This document shows positions 35,801 through 50,800 of a stretch of DNA of 64,000 bases, piece by piece. Made by a program: the position numbers and the translations under genes. Source of the DNA: Wuchereria bancrofti (lineage: Eukaryota > Nematoda > Chromadorea > Rhabditida > Onchocercidae); contig SSBO01000003.1 in the NCBI GenBank assembly GCA_005281725.1, positions 1,077,396-1,141,395 on the forward strand, written 5' to 3'. Under the pieces are notes generated by a model that was given only the letters and a program-made list of their open reading frames with translations, had not been told where the DNA came from and did not search any database. The first letter of the stretch is position 1. Each line of letters opens with the position of its first letter.

Positions 35801-38800
35801 CAATGTGGCTCAGCGAAAGTCCAAAAGAAGTTTGATTACTGAGCACGTAACGTGGGGTAAGCATAACAACTTGGGTATCTTTGTACCTACCAGTTCCTTG
35901 CCGTACTTCCACACCGATATTATATATCCTATAATGATTAAATTCAAAAATTAATCATGATGTGTATGTTAATGGTAAAAAAGATTTGAAAAATTAAAAC
36001 TTGAAGATGAAAACAAACTGTGTTGGATGTTGGTCGTGAACTAGCCGTAATTTCATGGAGTTTAGCCCAACTGTAAGTGGAAACTTGGGTCCAAACAATG
36101 GTTTGTAGCTCTGATCACTGGTATGATTCTGGCCGATCCTTATAGTACATCTGCAAAAATAAATTTTTGACTATGCAATATTGAGATATACGACAGTTGT
36201 TTTGAAATTAAATTTTTTGATTCATTTCAAGACATACTGTCGTGGACAGTTGTCGTTAGCAAATGAAAACATCAATGGATTTCGATCCTTTGCACTTTCA
36301 TGTTCTTCCATTTGTCCAGCAGCTATACCATTTGTTGCTTCTTGTTTAATAATTAGTGGAATACCGGATTTATTAACGATCCAGTATGGTACCTGCAAAA
36401 ATATACTAAAATGTTTCCAGGATCAGAATGTGGAAGTAACAAATATTCGTTAAAAGTTTAAGGGTTAAATGAATTGTTACAGAAAGAAGGATCAAAGGTA
36501 TTGAAGTGTTAGGAATTTTTAGCTCTGGTAATGATCCGCAAATTAGCTTATCCTGTAGTTCTACAAGAATTGTAGAAATCAAATTAATGAAAGCAAAACT
36601 TACCCACAAAGCCAGCAAAACAGATCCACTACTACCAATACTTAGACTACAGTACATGTCTAGGTATCGTTTTTTCGAGTCTTTCATGCGTATATGCAAG
36701 CGATCTACATCACCCGCTTTCTGCGTCAGTGAAGATCTGAAAAGTATATGACATCAGATTTCTTAAAGTAAAATATAATTTCAACTTTACAAGTAAAATT
36801 AAGTTCAAGGAGTTGTGAACTTAGAAAACTCAATTTGATGAGTGTCCTGTTAGTAAAAGGAAGCTTCAAATAACAATCACTCTTTTCTTGAATTACGTAC
36901 TTCGTGATTGTAACTTCGCGCACTGAGACAAATCGATCGGTGGAGACCTCAAAACTGATATTTTCGGCGGTATTAACCTGTAATTCAGCAACTTAACATA
37001 ACAAAATCAAAGAAGCGGGACTTCTGTTTTCAGAATCCATCAGGTTACACCAAATGATACTTTATATAAGGAAATTTTGGAGACAAAAAAGCTTCAAATT
37101 CTCAAGTTAAAAGTAGAAAAAACACTCACAGATGTAATTTGTACTTGTTTGCTTGCGGAAACAGCATATTTTGTATTAAAAGTACGAAATTCTGCATCAA
37201 CTGGTAATAAGTTGAGGACGGAAAGAGGAGGTGAGAAGCTTATTGTATGCCCAGAGAGCATTTCGTATTCCGGATAATGTTCTCGTTTTATTGACAAGCA
37301 CATCCTGAAAGAAGCGAGCTATAATAACCCATTTTAATTAAAGGGTTGAATAGGCGCTCAAAACCTTCAAATTCAAGTAAAAAGCTAGATAATGTTCTTA
37401 AAAAAAAATCACAAACTTACCAATAGCATGTATCAAATATATCAAATTTCAACAATTTATTGATTCTTTCCCCTGCACTCTTTGCTTCTTGCCATTTCAC
37501 CTAAAATCAAAACATACATTTTAGTTTGGAAATTTCATAAAACATTTTCAATTATTTTTTAAAATACTTCATGAGTTTTCGAACAGTTCCAACCATCTGG
37601 TTTGACAGCCATTGAAGCGCTCGCGAATTTAAGTGGCACATGCAATGTTTTCTTCGGATCAACTCGAATGATTGATGTTTCTTCAACAAAATATTTGAAA
37701 AATAGGTGATATATTGAAATCTCATAAATTATTTAATATTTTCAGTGCAGTTTAAAAAACTGACAAACCTGGAACTTTCGAACTCCCACAAGTAAGAATC
37801 AATAAAATGGGATCAACAAGATGGTTGATAACTGTTAGTGCAGATCGTATAGTTACTACTTTTCGACCATTCTTATCCATTGTAACAACAATCACCAAAC
37901 GGACATTAATACCGAAATTACTCTGAAAAACTCGTACGAACATCTTTCAGTGAATATTACATATGAGCGAGCCAAGCAATAATTTTTCATGTTTTTAAAG
38001 TTTAAACATAACTTACATCTGCAGCTTTGGAAGTTGAACATCTGGCAAGTCGAAAATATGTGCCTACTGCATCCACATTTACCGGAGATATCTCATCCCA
38101 ACCATCAACACGTACTATAAGCTGATGGATTTCTTCCGAATTTTCCTTGAAAATTTGATTATTTTGAAAGCTTTCATTTTACAGATAGAAAGAAGTAAAA
38201 AGATTTGATTTAGTTATAAATGAACTAAAAACAAACTGCAATAGTAAGTCGCTTTGTGGGAAATTCGAATGTAGTAGATGCATCTGGCGCTGTCTGATAC
38301 CATTTAGCTGTGGATTTCCTTTGCATAGATCTAGCTTCTAGAACTTCGTCAGTAGCTGTTGTGAAACGTAGAATGGAACCGGTTTGATTGTGCAAAATAT
38401 AAGGAAGATGATCCGATCTTGATCGCACACATGACCCTCTAGAAATATTCATTTGTTTATGTAAATTTCAGAAGAATTTATTTGCTAGATTTGTAAATGT
38501 AGTCCAACACTGAAGCAACATTCATCCATTTCCGAAAAACCCAGATAAGCCTTACATTAAAAAGAAAGTGTAGAATTACACCTTCACATAACTAACACTA
38601 TTGAAAATCTACCGAAAATCTTCATCCAGAGAATGCCTGATTTCAGACAATTGCAAACTGAAACGCACTGCTTGTCGCAAAAAAGCTTGAGTGATATTGA
38701 CGTTAAAAGTACTGAATTCACCTGTAATGAAATTTTGCTAATAATTATTTGCCATAGCGAAATTGTGCATCGCATCAAAACATTATAAAAAGAACTAAAT

Positions 38801-41800
38801 AACTAACGTTAACAAGCGAAATATAACATAAAACTGCGGGCATGCATGAAATATCCTTTACAATGTCTAGTAAAACTACAAACTATTCAACTGTCATGCC
38901 ATAATCGATTGAGTACTAATATTTACCAGCAAAAACGTCTATAACTGTCGTGTTCTTCTTAGTAAGCACCGATAGTTGTTTTAATTCCCAATCTTCAATT
39001 AATGGTTCCCAACCAAAAACATTTTGATTGAAATAATCCGCAACAAATGTGAAGGAGCCATTAACTTTCTCCAAATATCGATTTAAATAAAATTCTAAAC
39101 AAAGAGTTTTAAGTTAAAAAACTATTTCTTCTGATATCATCAGTATAACATTTTCTAAAAGCAACCAAACAGAAAAGTTTATAATGCAGCAAAGGTTTAA
39201 TGATTCAGCAAAAATGCGGTTTGGTACTACTTAGTCTCAGCAGTTGGTTTCGTACTCCTACTTAAGTAGTAACCAATCACTGGCGGTTATACCACAGAGA
39301 TCCAAAGAATATATCGAATTTGAAATTAAAAGAGAACGAAAATGCATTATTAACAGATAAAAATGCTCGTACATAAAAAAAAACAGAAACAGACAAACTC
39401 ATAGAAGTATAAAACAAACTTTTAAACTTGCATCGAATAAGCGGAAAAACTGTTCCTTGATGGTCATCCATTAACCAGAAGGAAATCTGACTGCCCTTTA
39501 TGATTGTGCGGAAAACAGTGATTGATGTGCTTTCTGCAAAAGAAAAGTAAATAAGTGAATTCGAAACTTACTTGATGTAGTATAAAATTTGCGGCACAAT
39601 AGGTCAGAAGATTTTACCTCTTTCAGCCAAATGAGGATCATGTATTGGAACAGCACTTTTTTCCAGCGACTTATTCAATCTCTCTAGTGAACAAGCGAGA
39701 ACATTTCGCACTACATGAAGGTCTCGATATGACACCCTAGCCACCATATCACTAATTTCAGCCTTTAAAAACATGTTGATGAATTCAGTGAAAACAAATC
39801 AGAATAAGAGTATCTGCTTTTGAAAGATCCACTTCTAGATTTTAAGCTAGTGTAAAAGAGAAGTAACATTTTTAATTTTCAAAAAAGAAGTAAAAGAAAA
39901 CTCACTACAAGTTGATGTTTAATAGGAATAATTGAAGAAAGTCCAAGTTTTGGAGGCTGCCCTTCGATATCTGTATCATTTTCCACCGAAAGGCTGATTG
40001 TCATCGAGAAATCGTTCGTTAATTGACATCTGCTCTCACTTTCAGATGCCATCATAAACCAGTCCACGTTTATTCGCTACAAAATATTAGTATGCAATGT
40101 ATGTATACATAATTCTGCTCCTTATAAATATCAAAGATAAATAGACCGACCATATAAACACCTGCTAATCTGCAATAAAAGTAAAGTATTAAACACACCT
40201 GTATCTCTAAATTAACATTCAACAATTTGCGTGCATCGTTCATATTCAAGACAGCAGTAGTATGAGCAACAAGAGCCAAACTGTGCAGAGATTCTGGCTT
40301 TTCAAGAAGTATCAAATCACATTCTTTTAGTGTGATTTTTAAAGAAAAAGTATGTTCCACAGACTCACGGATTTGTGGATCTCGTTCCATAATTCCTAAT
40401 TTCGTTATATGCGCAATGCCTCGATATGCATCTTCTACTAAAAAAATATGTTAAGTTCATCGTTTCACTTGTGCGTCTTTAAAAAAAAAAAAACGATTTT
40501 TTTCTTTTGTTGTATGTTCTAATGTTTCTTCAAAAGTTTAATTTTTGATAACCTGGCGGTATGAAGTCGGAATGAAGAAGGAAAAAATTTTTCAAATCAT
40601 TAAGCCAATCTAGTAGCAAATGCACTCGTGCATTTAATAGGACCAATGTAATCACTGGTGGTTCATCGCATTTAAAAACAATATGAGCTTCGGACATAAG
40701 CTTACTTCTGAAAATGAAGGATTATTTATAACTTATTGCTAAGCCCATTTGTTTCACAGAGACAAACCGAAAAAAGATCAAAAGACTTTTAAATGAAAAT
40801 TAGATCATCAACAAATCAAAAATTGCAATCACACTAATGGAAAGACAATTCCTGCATTAATTACCATTAATTTTGATGAACAATAATCAATTTTGTGGGT
40901 TTTTTTAATATCTTTACGTAAAATTCCTTTACACTCAAAAGGACCAGTAAAACAAAACAAGAACAAATAAGTTAAAAAGGTAAAAGTGCAATGATATTTC
41001 AGTCGATATAACTTCTTATCATTAGCTAAACTAAGATACAAGTATTTCATTCAGCTAAAAGTCAACAAACAAAAGCAAACACAGGCATGAAATGCACCTA
41101 TTCGAATCCGCTTTGGGTAACGGAAAGAGAACTGAATAAAAAACATTTGCTCTATCATCAGATTCCACACCTGCAAAAAGAAACAACACTTAACAGTAAA
41201 TCGAGAATCACTTTTGAGTCATTGATAAGTTATAGCTAGAAGTCAACACAGAAATTTAATTAAATTTATTCCCTTGAAATCTTCCCGAGCTCTTGAAAAA
41301 CACCACTCAGAAAGCTGTTTTTAAAAGACCCACATATTTATTAAATTCAAACTGATCATATTTAATATATTCTACTTTTTTCGATTATTAATGAAAAATT
41401 TTTTTGATTCCTTCTATTAAGCATTAACTTTTTCATATTTACCAAAAAATCGCATGTCGATTAGTTCAGTACTTTCGCAAATTAAATCCAGTTCTGACTG
41501 ATTATCGATATAGACATCAAATGATATGCGTGAGGAATTCAATTTCACACCAGCTAATGGTACAAATCCTTGAGAATTCTCACATTGCACAAAACAATTA
41601 AACTGTAACGAAATGTACACAATTATACCAAATAGATTTAAAATCCAGTTCTTAAAATATTCCTTACTGATATCCTCAACTCAAGAAATAATGCACTCAC
41701 TTCAACGTTTGTAAGCGTCATTCGAAATGAAAACGATGCATATTTACTGCTCACTCCAATAACCTCCTGAAAAATATTATTGCTGTAGAAGAATCAAAAC

Positions 41801-44800
41801 TTGATACAAACCTTACATTAAATTTATTCAAATTTAATACAGATAAAAAACGTTTTTAACATATATAAAATAGTAAAAATGGTCCCCAATCTCCAAGTAA
41901 CAATAAAGGTGATATTTTCAATTCCCAGAATTATAAGCCATAACATGCTCATAATAAAATGTAACAACAAGCTTAAAACATTTACATTATTTGGAAAGCG
42001 ATTTAAAAAATCATAATTGAAAACTTGCATGGAATTCTGCAGGTTTTTGCAAAACTTCGATGGGTATTGTTTCTGATGCGAGAACTAAAGGATCACCTAA
42101 GTTCATCGATAAGAAACCGCGCAGTAATCGATAAAATTCAGTGGTTAACTTGACATTTAGGTTGGCGAGCGACGTAGTAATTACTACATCTGGTACTAAA
42201 ATGTATCAGAAATTACGATCAGCATTAGAAAGATAGGAAAAATGCTAGGACAAGGAAAAGTGAAAATCTAAGTAAAAGTTGCACGAAAAACTTCGTTTTA
42301 TTTTCTCAATATCATTTCCAGAGAAAAATGGAGAACTTCTAAGGCAATTTAATAAGCTCAGCGTTTAATACTTACTAATTCTCTTCCAAAGCTAAATGCA
42401 TCAAAATAGTTTTTAATTTATTTAGGTTAAAAAATTCTCAACACACATTGAAAACAAAAGAGATTGTTCACCTCTGTGAGAAACAAAAATATCCAAGTTT
42501 CGAAAAATGTCTATTAACAAATCACAAGGTCTTGAAAGTACACTTTTTCGTGAACTCAAGAAATGAAAATGCTGAAACATATCGCAGCACACTCTCTCAT
42601 AGCCTAAAATTTTAGTTTCTTCTGTATTATGAATTAGATATTATATAAGCCTGAAACAATCATATAAATGCAGTCAAAATTAATATTATCTTTTCACTAC
42701 AGCTTCCTAAATGTATGCTGTTCCATTACAATTTTTACTTTTTTTTACTTCCATATGACGCCTTTTTCATTCTAATATTTGTGTAAGAACATTCTCGAAT
42801 CCTAGGCGTAAGCCAAAAAATATCACCTGGTATTTCGCGAACTCCAGCCTTGGTGTTTGATACTCTTACGCCTTCATAAAGTGATGTTTCAGTGCAAACT
42901 ACTGACATCCAATCAATGCAGCAATCGTGATCGTCATCATCTTAATATTATCCTCGTTATGTTCTATTATTATATTCAAAATTTTGATGTTTTATTAGTT
43001 AACATTTTCGTCTAAATCAACCAAGAAAAACTCCTCGATCATATTGCAAATAAAAATTAAGTTACTAAATTTTGCACGGAGAAACAGCTGCTTAGTATTA
43101 AAAAAAAAAACAAATTTTCTTAAAAAAAGTAAATGAATTATAAGAAATTGAAAACTGAAATAAAGTATAAGAGAAACAACAAACCAAAAACATTGGTAAT
43201 TTCGAAATCCTGAAATTTAGGGATTAAAGATGATAATTGGAATCGATTACTGATACGAATACTAGCAGTTTCATAGAGAAGCACTTGATTAGACAATTGA
43301 TTGAGTGGAAGGACAATGACGCACGGACATTCAATTTCACAAATTAGCTGTATTTTGCTTCGCATACCATTGTTCATCTGAAGAAATTAAAACACTTTCT
43401 AAATCATATTGAACTTTGGGATAAATATGATAACATGATATTCCACACTCGATAGCCCATAAAACATATAAAGGAAGATAGATGTGACAAGGTTCGATAA
43501 TCTAGATATTTAATACAGTTAACTTACTCGAATGTTTGGAGATGAAATGTTATTTCGCATTACAATACTCTGTAGCTCTATAAAATGCTGCCAAAAATCC
43601 AATAATGCATTAAAATAACGATGTGTATGAACATATGAGATGCTAACTGTTGATGGTATTCGTAGCATAACACTCGCATCATATCCTCTTGCTGCAGCTG
43701 ATGTTGCACACAGACACCTACAGTTTTCACTTTTTAATTTTGATTTTTCTTTCTTTTTGAAATTAGTTTGTCACTTTTTCATTTTCTCGCTACGTGGAAA
43801 TACTGACCCTTCTGCTTATTGTTGAGCCATATTTAAATTAAACTGGCACCATTTCAGATTAGTGCTATGTCTTTAATACCAAGTAGGTTTGTCTAAAAAT
43901 TTTAATAGAAGAAAATAATATAGCTTTTAATACGAAGTTTTAAGTCCAATAAATGTTACTTGGTAATATGGAGAGTTGTACGAGAAGATAGCATATGATT
44001 TTGATTTTCGCCATCTGAATGAAAAGTTTGTTCTACTTCTTCCTTTTTATTTGGCAACACTCGAAGGTTAACACGTTCATTGTACAATTCGGAATAAAAA
44101 GGTGTATTATCCGACAGTGAACAATTTCCCAGCGATAGCGATATTTCCAGTGGTACTTCGTTGTCGTTGATCCTTGTCTATAAGTCATCTATTTTATTAC
44201 GGTAATACTACTTCTAAATGCTGGCAGGATTATGGAAACATAAGCTTTTAAAATTTCTTTATATTACCCACAAAAAGCAAAGATAATGGATAACATAGAG
44301 AAACTAAGCAATTTCGAGGGCGAAAAAAATGTGACACGAAAATAAAAAAGAAAATTTGATGAGATGCAAACAGAAGAACAAGTAGAACAACTTAGACTTG
44401 ATTAAGGAACAAAGAGCAAATTATAAGAAAAACCTAGAATTTTTGCATTTAATTCTGAACTATACCTAACCTCAGCACTAATAAACACTTCCTCTGCTCG
44501 AATTACACCCAGCTGATATTTATTTGTCGGATAATTCATCACTATCTGTATCAACCCAATATTAAACTTAACTTTCATATTATATGGCTCTGCAATAAAA
44601 ATTTCATTATGATCGAGAAAATTCCGATTAAACATTTTCACAGAATCACTGAAGAGTGACTTCGTTTTGAGCAACAGTGAATCGATATAACTGAATTCTT
44701 CCTAAGATTACTAACATCTAAAACTGAAACTAAAACTTGTAGGTAAACTACAAACTTTTACTTCAATAATTATCATATAAATCTCAACAATTCCTCCCCC

Positions 44801-47800
44801 TGTAAACTGGTTCTTGAATTTTTACTTCTAATGTTAATATCTATTTCGTAAGGAATACATATTCAATATGAATTCTTTCCAAAAACTTTGAATGTAACCT
44901 CAAAATAACCTCGTTTTAAGCAACAGTGAAGGTTTACTAATTTGAAACAAACATTTAAAAATAACCTAAGTCTTGTAAAGCTATATTTGTACTAGCTGCA
45001 GATGAACGAGCTTGAATTTCGATATAGTCCTCTGGAAGTTCCGCTTTTGGTTCCAATAAACCAAAAAAGTCGAGTAACAGCGTATAACTCCGTCGATTCA
45101 TACATATTTCTATTTTTGGTACATCCATGTTGACCAAACAGCTTACCTACACAAATCAAATAGATCTGGCAAGCATTTAAATTCCACAAAACAATATCTA
45201 TTATTTTAAATTCATTTCTATCAATTCACCCTTCAAAAAAGCATTTGCAGTTAACATGTAAATATTGCAGTATAGAACTAAATAAAATTATATACCAAGG
45301 CTCTTTTACTCTAAGCAAACACAGATGTTACGAGTTTTTCCATTGAAAACCGTCATAATTCTAAATCAAAAATCCATTTCATATCTTTTACATTTTTTGA
45401 ATTTATTAATCATGAATAAGTGAAGCAACAAATCAATAAAGTACTTACTTTTTTATACTCAGATTCAAAAGACGGATGTTTTTTACCAATTAAAAGACAA
45501 GTGAAATGAGATGTACCAACAACGTCAATATCCTTTAATGCAGTACTATTGAAAGCAGCACTCTCCTGCGGGCTTCTCAATCCTTCATTTCTACTATTAT
45601 CCACGGTGGTAAATAGTGAACTTACGCCTAAACTTCATAATCATTTGCACATATTAAAATATATTCATTAACAAGTACTGTATACTTTTTTGAATGGCTT
45701 ACGTGAAGCAAAAATTATCAAAAATCCATTTAAATGAACTAAAATGGAAAATTAACTTGTAGATAGTTTGTTGATAAATAAAAAATTTTACTGAGACTGC
45801 GTGTACGTCGCTGAGATAAAGAAGAGCTGCACCGTAAGTCGTCAACATTCAAACTTGGACATGAGACAGACATTTGTTTCTAAAGATTATTTGCTGTTTT
45901 AATTGAATAAGTACCACAGAAAAGTAAGCTGTATTTTATGACTAAAAAAAGCGAAATTAACTACATTAAATATAATAATTTACGAAAACCTTAAGAGAAG
46001 TTTGACTTCTTATGCATAATAATTCATCGCTTGTCGGCTCAAACAAATCTTTAACTTCCAATGAACCAAAATCAATTTTAACCTTAAATATTACAGCAGT
46101 TATTAAGAATACCTGTTGGTTTTTTCAGTTTTTGTGTTAAAGAATAAAATTTATATCATCCTGTGAATATGAATATCTCAAAATCATATATTTCTTAGCA
46201 GATGAGGTGTTTTAAATGGATTCCTCCAAATCCATACCATTGTAATAAATTGTTCTCTGTTTGTTATTCCAACCACTAGATCCCTCATATCTCCCAGAGC
46301 AAACGGCGTCGACGTTGCTGATTTCTTTTTTCGATCTAGTAAATTTCCTCGTTTGCTACGTAACTCCACTTTTATCTATAATTTAAAGATATCATTTCAA
46401 AATTTTCATGAAAAAATCTCAAGCTTTCCTTCCTGCTTGCATGCTTTACTTTGCAGAGCTCCGCACTTGCTAATATAAATATATTAAAAAAAAAAAAAAA
46501 GAATTTCTAGTCTTCCGGAACTTAGCATAAAGAAGTTAACGACTAGAACCTTAAACTGAATGAACATTATTAAAAAATAATTAACACCGCTGAATATTTC
46601 ATCTAGATAATAGATTGTATCACCATAAACACAAACTTGGGGACAATGAATAACGAAGTCAATGACAGTGATAACTTCCATCAATATAGGATCCAAATTT
46701 TTATCCTATAATAAATAAGAATATTGTTTTTTAAAAGAATTTATGCTTTACATATATCTTACATCCCAAATACTTACGTTTATTAACTGTAATCTTTTTA
46801 TGATTAACTATTACTCCTTTTTCAACCTGATGGACCCGAAAATCTCACTATAATCCAATGCTTAACCTTTGTAAATTATTTTCGAAAAGAAAAAAGACAC
46901 ATTAACCATTAAACTGAGATAACAAAATCGATTAGTAAAATACAATTTCACAGATAAACAATGGTTGTTTACGTACCTGTTTTATTGTGCTTTTATCGCT
47001 GAAAAAGGTAGCTAAATCATCAAAAGCACCTTCATTATACAGTACTGATAATTCACTGCATTTTACATCAAGCGTGTGTGTCACCGTCATCTTTGGAGCA
47101 CGACGATGGTATGCTAATCTTCAAAAAAAATAAATAAATAAAGCTGAAAAGCTTTAATTTGACAAACGACTGATTCATCAGCGAGGACTACTAAGAAGAG
47201 CTAGGAGATAAATCATATCTGCAAAGAGTTTAATTTAAATATCAGATACTGGAAAAAAATTTACCGAAAAAGTGCATCATTCAAATCATTGCTTTTGGTA
47301 CACTCTGAAGTATTTCGATTACTAGTATTTCCAGCTTTCCCAATGGCAAATAAGATTTGAGTTGTTTCTTTGGCAAATCCAAACATCAGTGATTCGTTTT
47401 CTTGTCTATCGATTTCGTCTAGAACAAATTGATAAAGATGACCTCATGCTTCAACTTTTTTTTTCTCAATGTGAAGTATGTACTATACACTTATATGTAG
47501 AGAAAAATTCTTAACCATCTTGCGTATTGTCGATTAATATATCTTCCGCAGGGAAAGTACATAATCTTTGTAGACTCAAATCTTTAACAGTAAGTGACAC
47601 AGCTGTACTATGGCGACGTGGGCTAAGATGAACACAGCTTACTAACTGCCATAGATCCATCGCCAGCACTCGTGTACTTCCATCTTTTCGATTCTAAACA
47701 TTATAATTGAATCTCATGTTCTTTAATTTAATGGATTTCTTGCTAATATTTTACTAATTCGATAGTTTTATAAAATTTCGCTTCCAGCCCTTTGTAGTAA

Positions 47801-50800
47801 TGTTTTCATGCATAAATGGCAAAAGTAAAACACTTGAAGAAAAAAAACATAAGTTTGAAAACTTTTCATTTGAATCGTGTGAAAAGTTTTGTTTCATCAA
47901 CGATGTGAAGTACTGATGAAGAAAGCCTGTTTAAATTTTATTTGCAGTTTCTTCAATTTTTTTTTTTTTTTTTGCACTTGCAAAAAAGATCTAAGTAATC
48001 AGAAGAAAAACTATAAAAAATACAATTATCAACTGGTCAACTTTTTAGTGCATGCTACTGGGAAAAACTTGATGATACTTGTTTTTTAAAAGTAAAGAAT
48101 TTTATAACAAATTACCTCAAAATCCTCTATAAAACGTATTGTCATCCTTTCAAGTTTTAATTTTACTTCCGCTAGTAGAGTATCACGATGTAATATAGTT
48201 GAATCATCCCTGCTCTCGTTCAGCACATCCAAAATTTCATCCTCAACCTTTAATATCTCCTTTTTTTTTTTTTGCAAATTTTTCAGAAATTAAGATCCTT
48301 TAAAACTCCTTAAAAAAGAACGACAGAAAAAGAGAGAATGACTTGCCTGTTTTTCAAGCAGCTTAAAATCTGTGGAAAAAGAGCCTTCTTTTTCATTGGT
48401 AGATAACGTATCGAACATAGATTCATCATGATCCTTTTTTTCTGATTTTGCTTCCTCTGTAGAAATTTGAGTTTAGATTTCTGATTTCTCAATATTTCAC
48501 CTAATCTTCCTTTCAGAATTCTAATTAATGTGGCGTTTCAATTCAATGCTTTCTGTTTGACTTAGGTTATAATTTAGCAACTGAATAGTTTTTAAAGAGA
48601 ACTAGTTAGATGCAATAATAATTCAATTTGGTCAGGCAACAAGTAAAAGTGAATAAATTAGCCAAGCCAGAGAAATGCCGAGAACCTTTCTGTGGACCAT
48701 ATATCCAACTACTCAACCAACTGTACAATCCACCACCAGAATTTTTTGTTTCTTCTTCAGAATGCGAATGATTACTACTGGTCGTTCTATCAGCATCTGA
48801 GTCACTGCGAAGTACAGCTGAAACAAGCAATATTTTACATAAAATCTTCGATCTATATACTGCCTCTATAAGTAATATATAGAATATATAATCTGTATAC
48901 ATAATATGTAAACAGAACCAAAATAACTTTGCATTAACATTTTACTCTTAAAAAAACCAGACTAACAAAAGCCGATGTTTTCAAAACTTTCATCATCCGA
49001 CTGCAATCCATTTTCGCTACATAAACGTGCTTCCTTTTCAGCAAGGATCCGCCGATATACCGTTTCTCGAAACAACTGTAATTCCTGAAAAGACAATTTC
49101 ATAGGATTTAAACTCAAATTGAATTTTATTGAGTAGTGTTTACTTCAACATTTTCTCAATACTTATACTATAACAATTGGTCGTTAGTAACGTTCAGTAA
49201 TTTCAGTTTGTGAGCGTAATACTAAAACAAGCAGCATTAACGCTTACTGACACCCGAACATAGAAATACTGAGAAATTAGAATTTAAACTGCTTTAGGAA
49301 CTCGGAACTCACATGATAGGTGTAATTGGAATCTCTTTCGATTTGTTTCATCAAAATTAAATCCTCGGAATTTGCAGTTCTTCTTAAAGAAGCAGTGGTC
49401 GCTAAATTTGATGAAGTTGTAATTGTTCCCACTTCTTCCGTATGTTCCGTATTATAATTTTGGCCAAAAGCATTTCCAAAATGTGAGGTTTCATATCTTT
49501 CATTAAATTTATTCGATTGACCACTAGCCTAGGAAAAAGTATTTTCCAGTAATGGCTTTACAGTAAGATTTAGACATCAATTATGAAAACAAGAGCAGTC
49601 ATGAAAAATTACGCATAAACTTTGAAAACAGTGGCATAAGAAAAAAATATAAAAAAGGCATACGGAGATTGCAGATGTCTCCAAGTAAGATAGTAACCTC
49701 CGTCGATAAGCTCGACAATATGAGTTTAGTTGCTTTGCACGATTATAAGCAAAACTCCAAGTATGTCTTATTTTTCTTTGCCTTTCTTGGTCTTGTATAC
49801 GATTGTATGCAAAATTCCACCATTCTTTTGCACTAAAAAAAATATTCCTAATGAAGATGAAAGCCTCAGCTTCCATGATATATATCACATCAAATATTCT
49901 CATTTCTCGTCCAATTGTTGATCAACAAAAATGTGATACTCTAAGAAGTTTTCATGTTTTACTGACAACACATACTTTTCACCAACAGTGGTCAGTGGCC
50001 GCCATTTTCGATGTTGTCGTGACCTGTCAAATCGAGCCCATTCTTTTCCTAATGAACTCATTTCCAAGAGTTGTCGTTTTGTCAGTTCAATTATAACTTT
50101 TTCAGGACACAAATTAAACTGCAAAAGAAATAAGTTTTTTTAAGCGACATTGCTTTGTTGATTACTCATTTTGCTGCAAAACAGAAAGAAAAAAAAAACT
50201 TTCAATTCTTCGAGCATAACAAGAGAAAACAAAATGTAAAAGAAGTTAGCTTCATCAATTCTTTAAACAACTGACAAAACTATATTATCCACGCAGTTCA
50301 GACAAAAATTTTGCGAACGTACCTTAAATCTAGGAATATAGGGATATGTTTTCAAAGGGAATTTGTTCGTATTTCTTTCCATATATAAATGAGCACTGAA
50401 CGGTTGAAGGATACACACATTATCTTTGTTGATTTCTGGTGCCATCATATACTTCAATTAACAATGCTGGTAAAAACAATAAAAATCCTCAAAATTCTGA
50501 CTTCAATGATATCACTTCTCACTGAGCAAGATAAAGGTCATTTCAGAATTTTTAACTTCTTAAAACGGAAGAAACAAATGAGAAATTAAACCTGAAGATC
50601 CATGTGGTTCTTGATTTCTCCAGTGAGTCGCTGTCCACAATTCCAGTACACCGATAAACCTTCTATCTCCAATTTTTTAAACATATTTACACCATCTTGC
50701 GGTTGCATGTACCCAGTTTCCTAAAAACATTAAGTTTGGTTCCCATATTTTATCCCAAAGTCTATATCTTTAACGACCAAAAAAAAAAAAAAAAATCATT

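Noticed and set aside
44661..44930. A 20-bp near-match (cgttttgagcaacagtga) in a VPS13D exon and again 250 bp away
   Set aside because: Too short and isolated to support an exon duplication.
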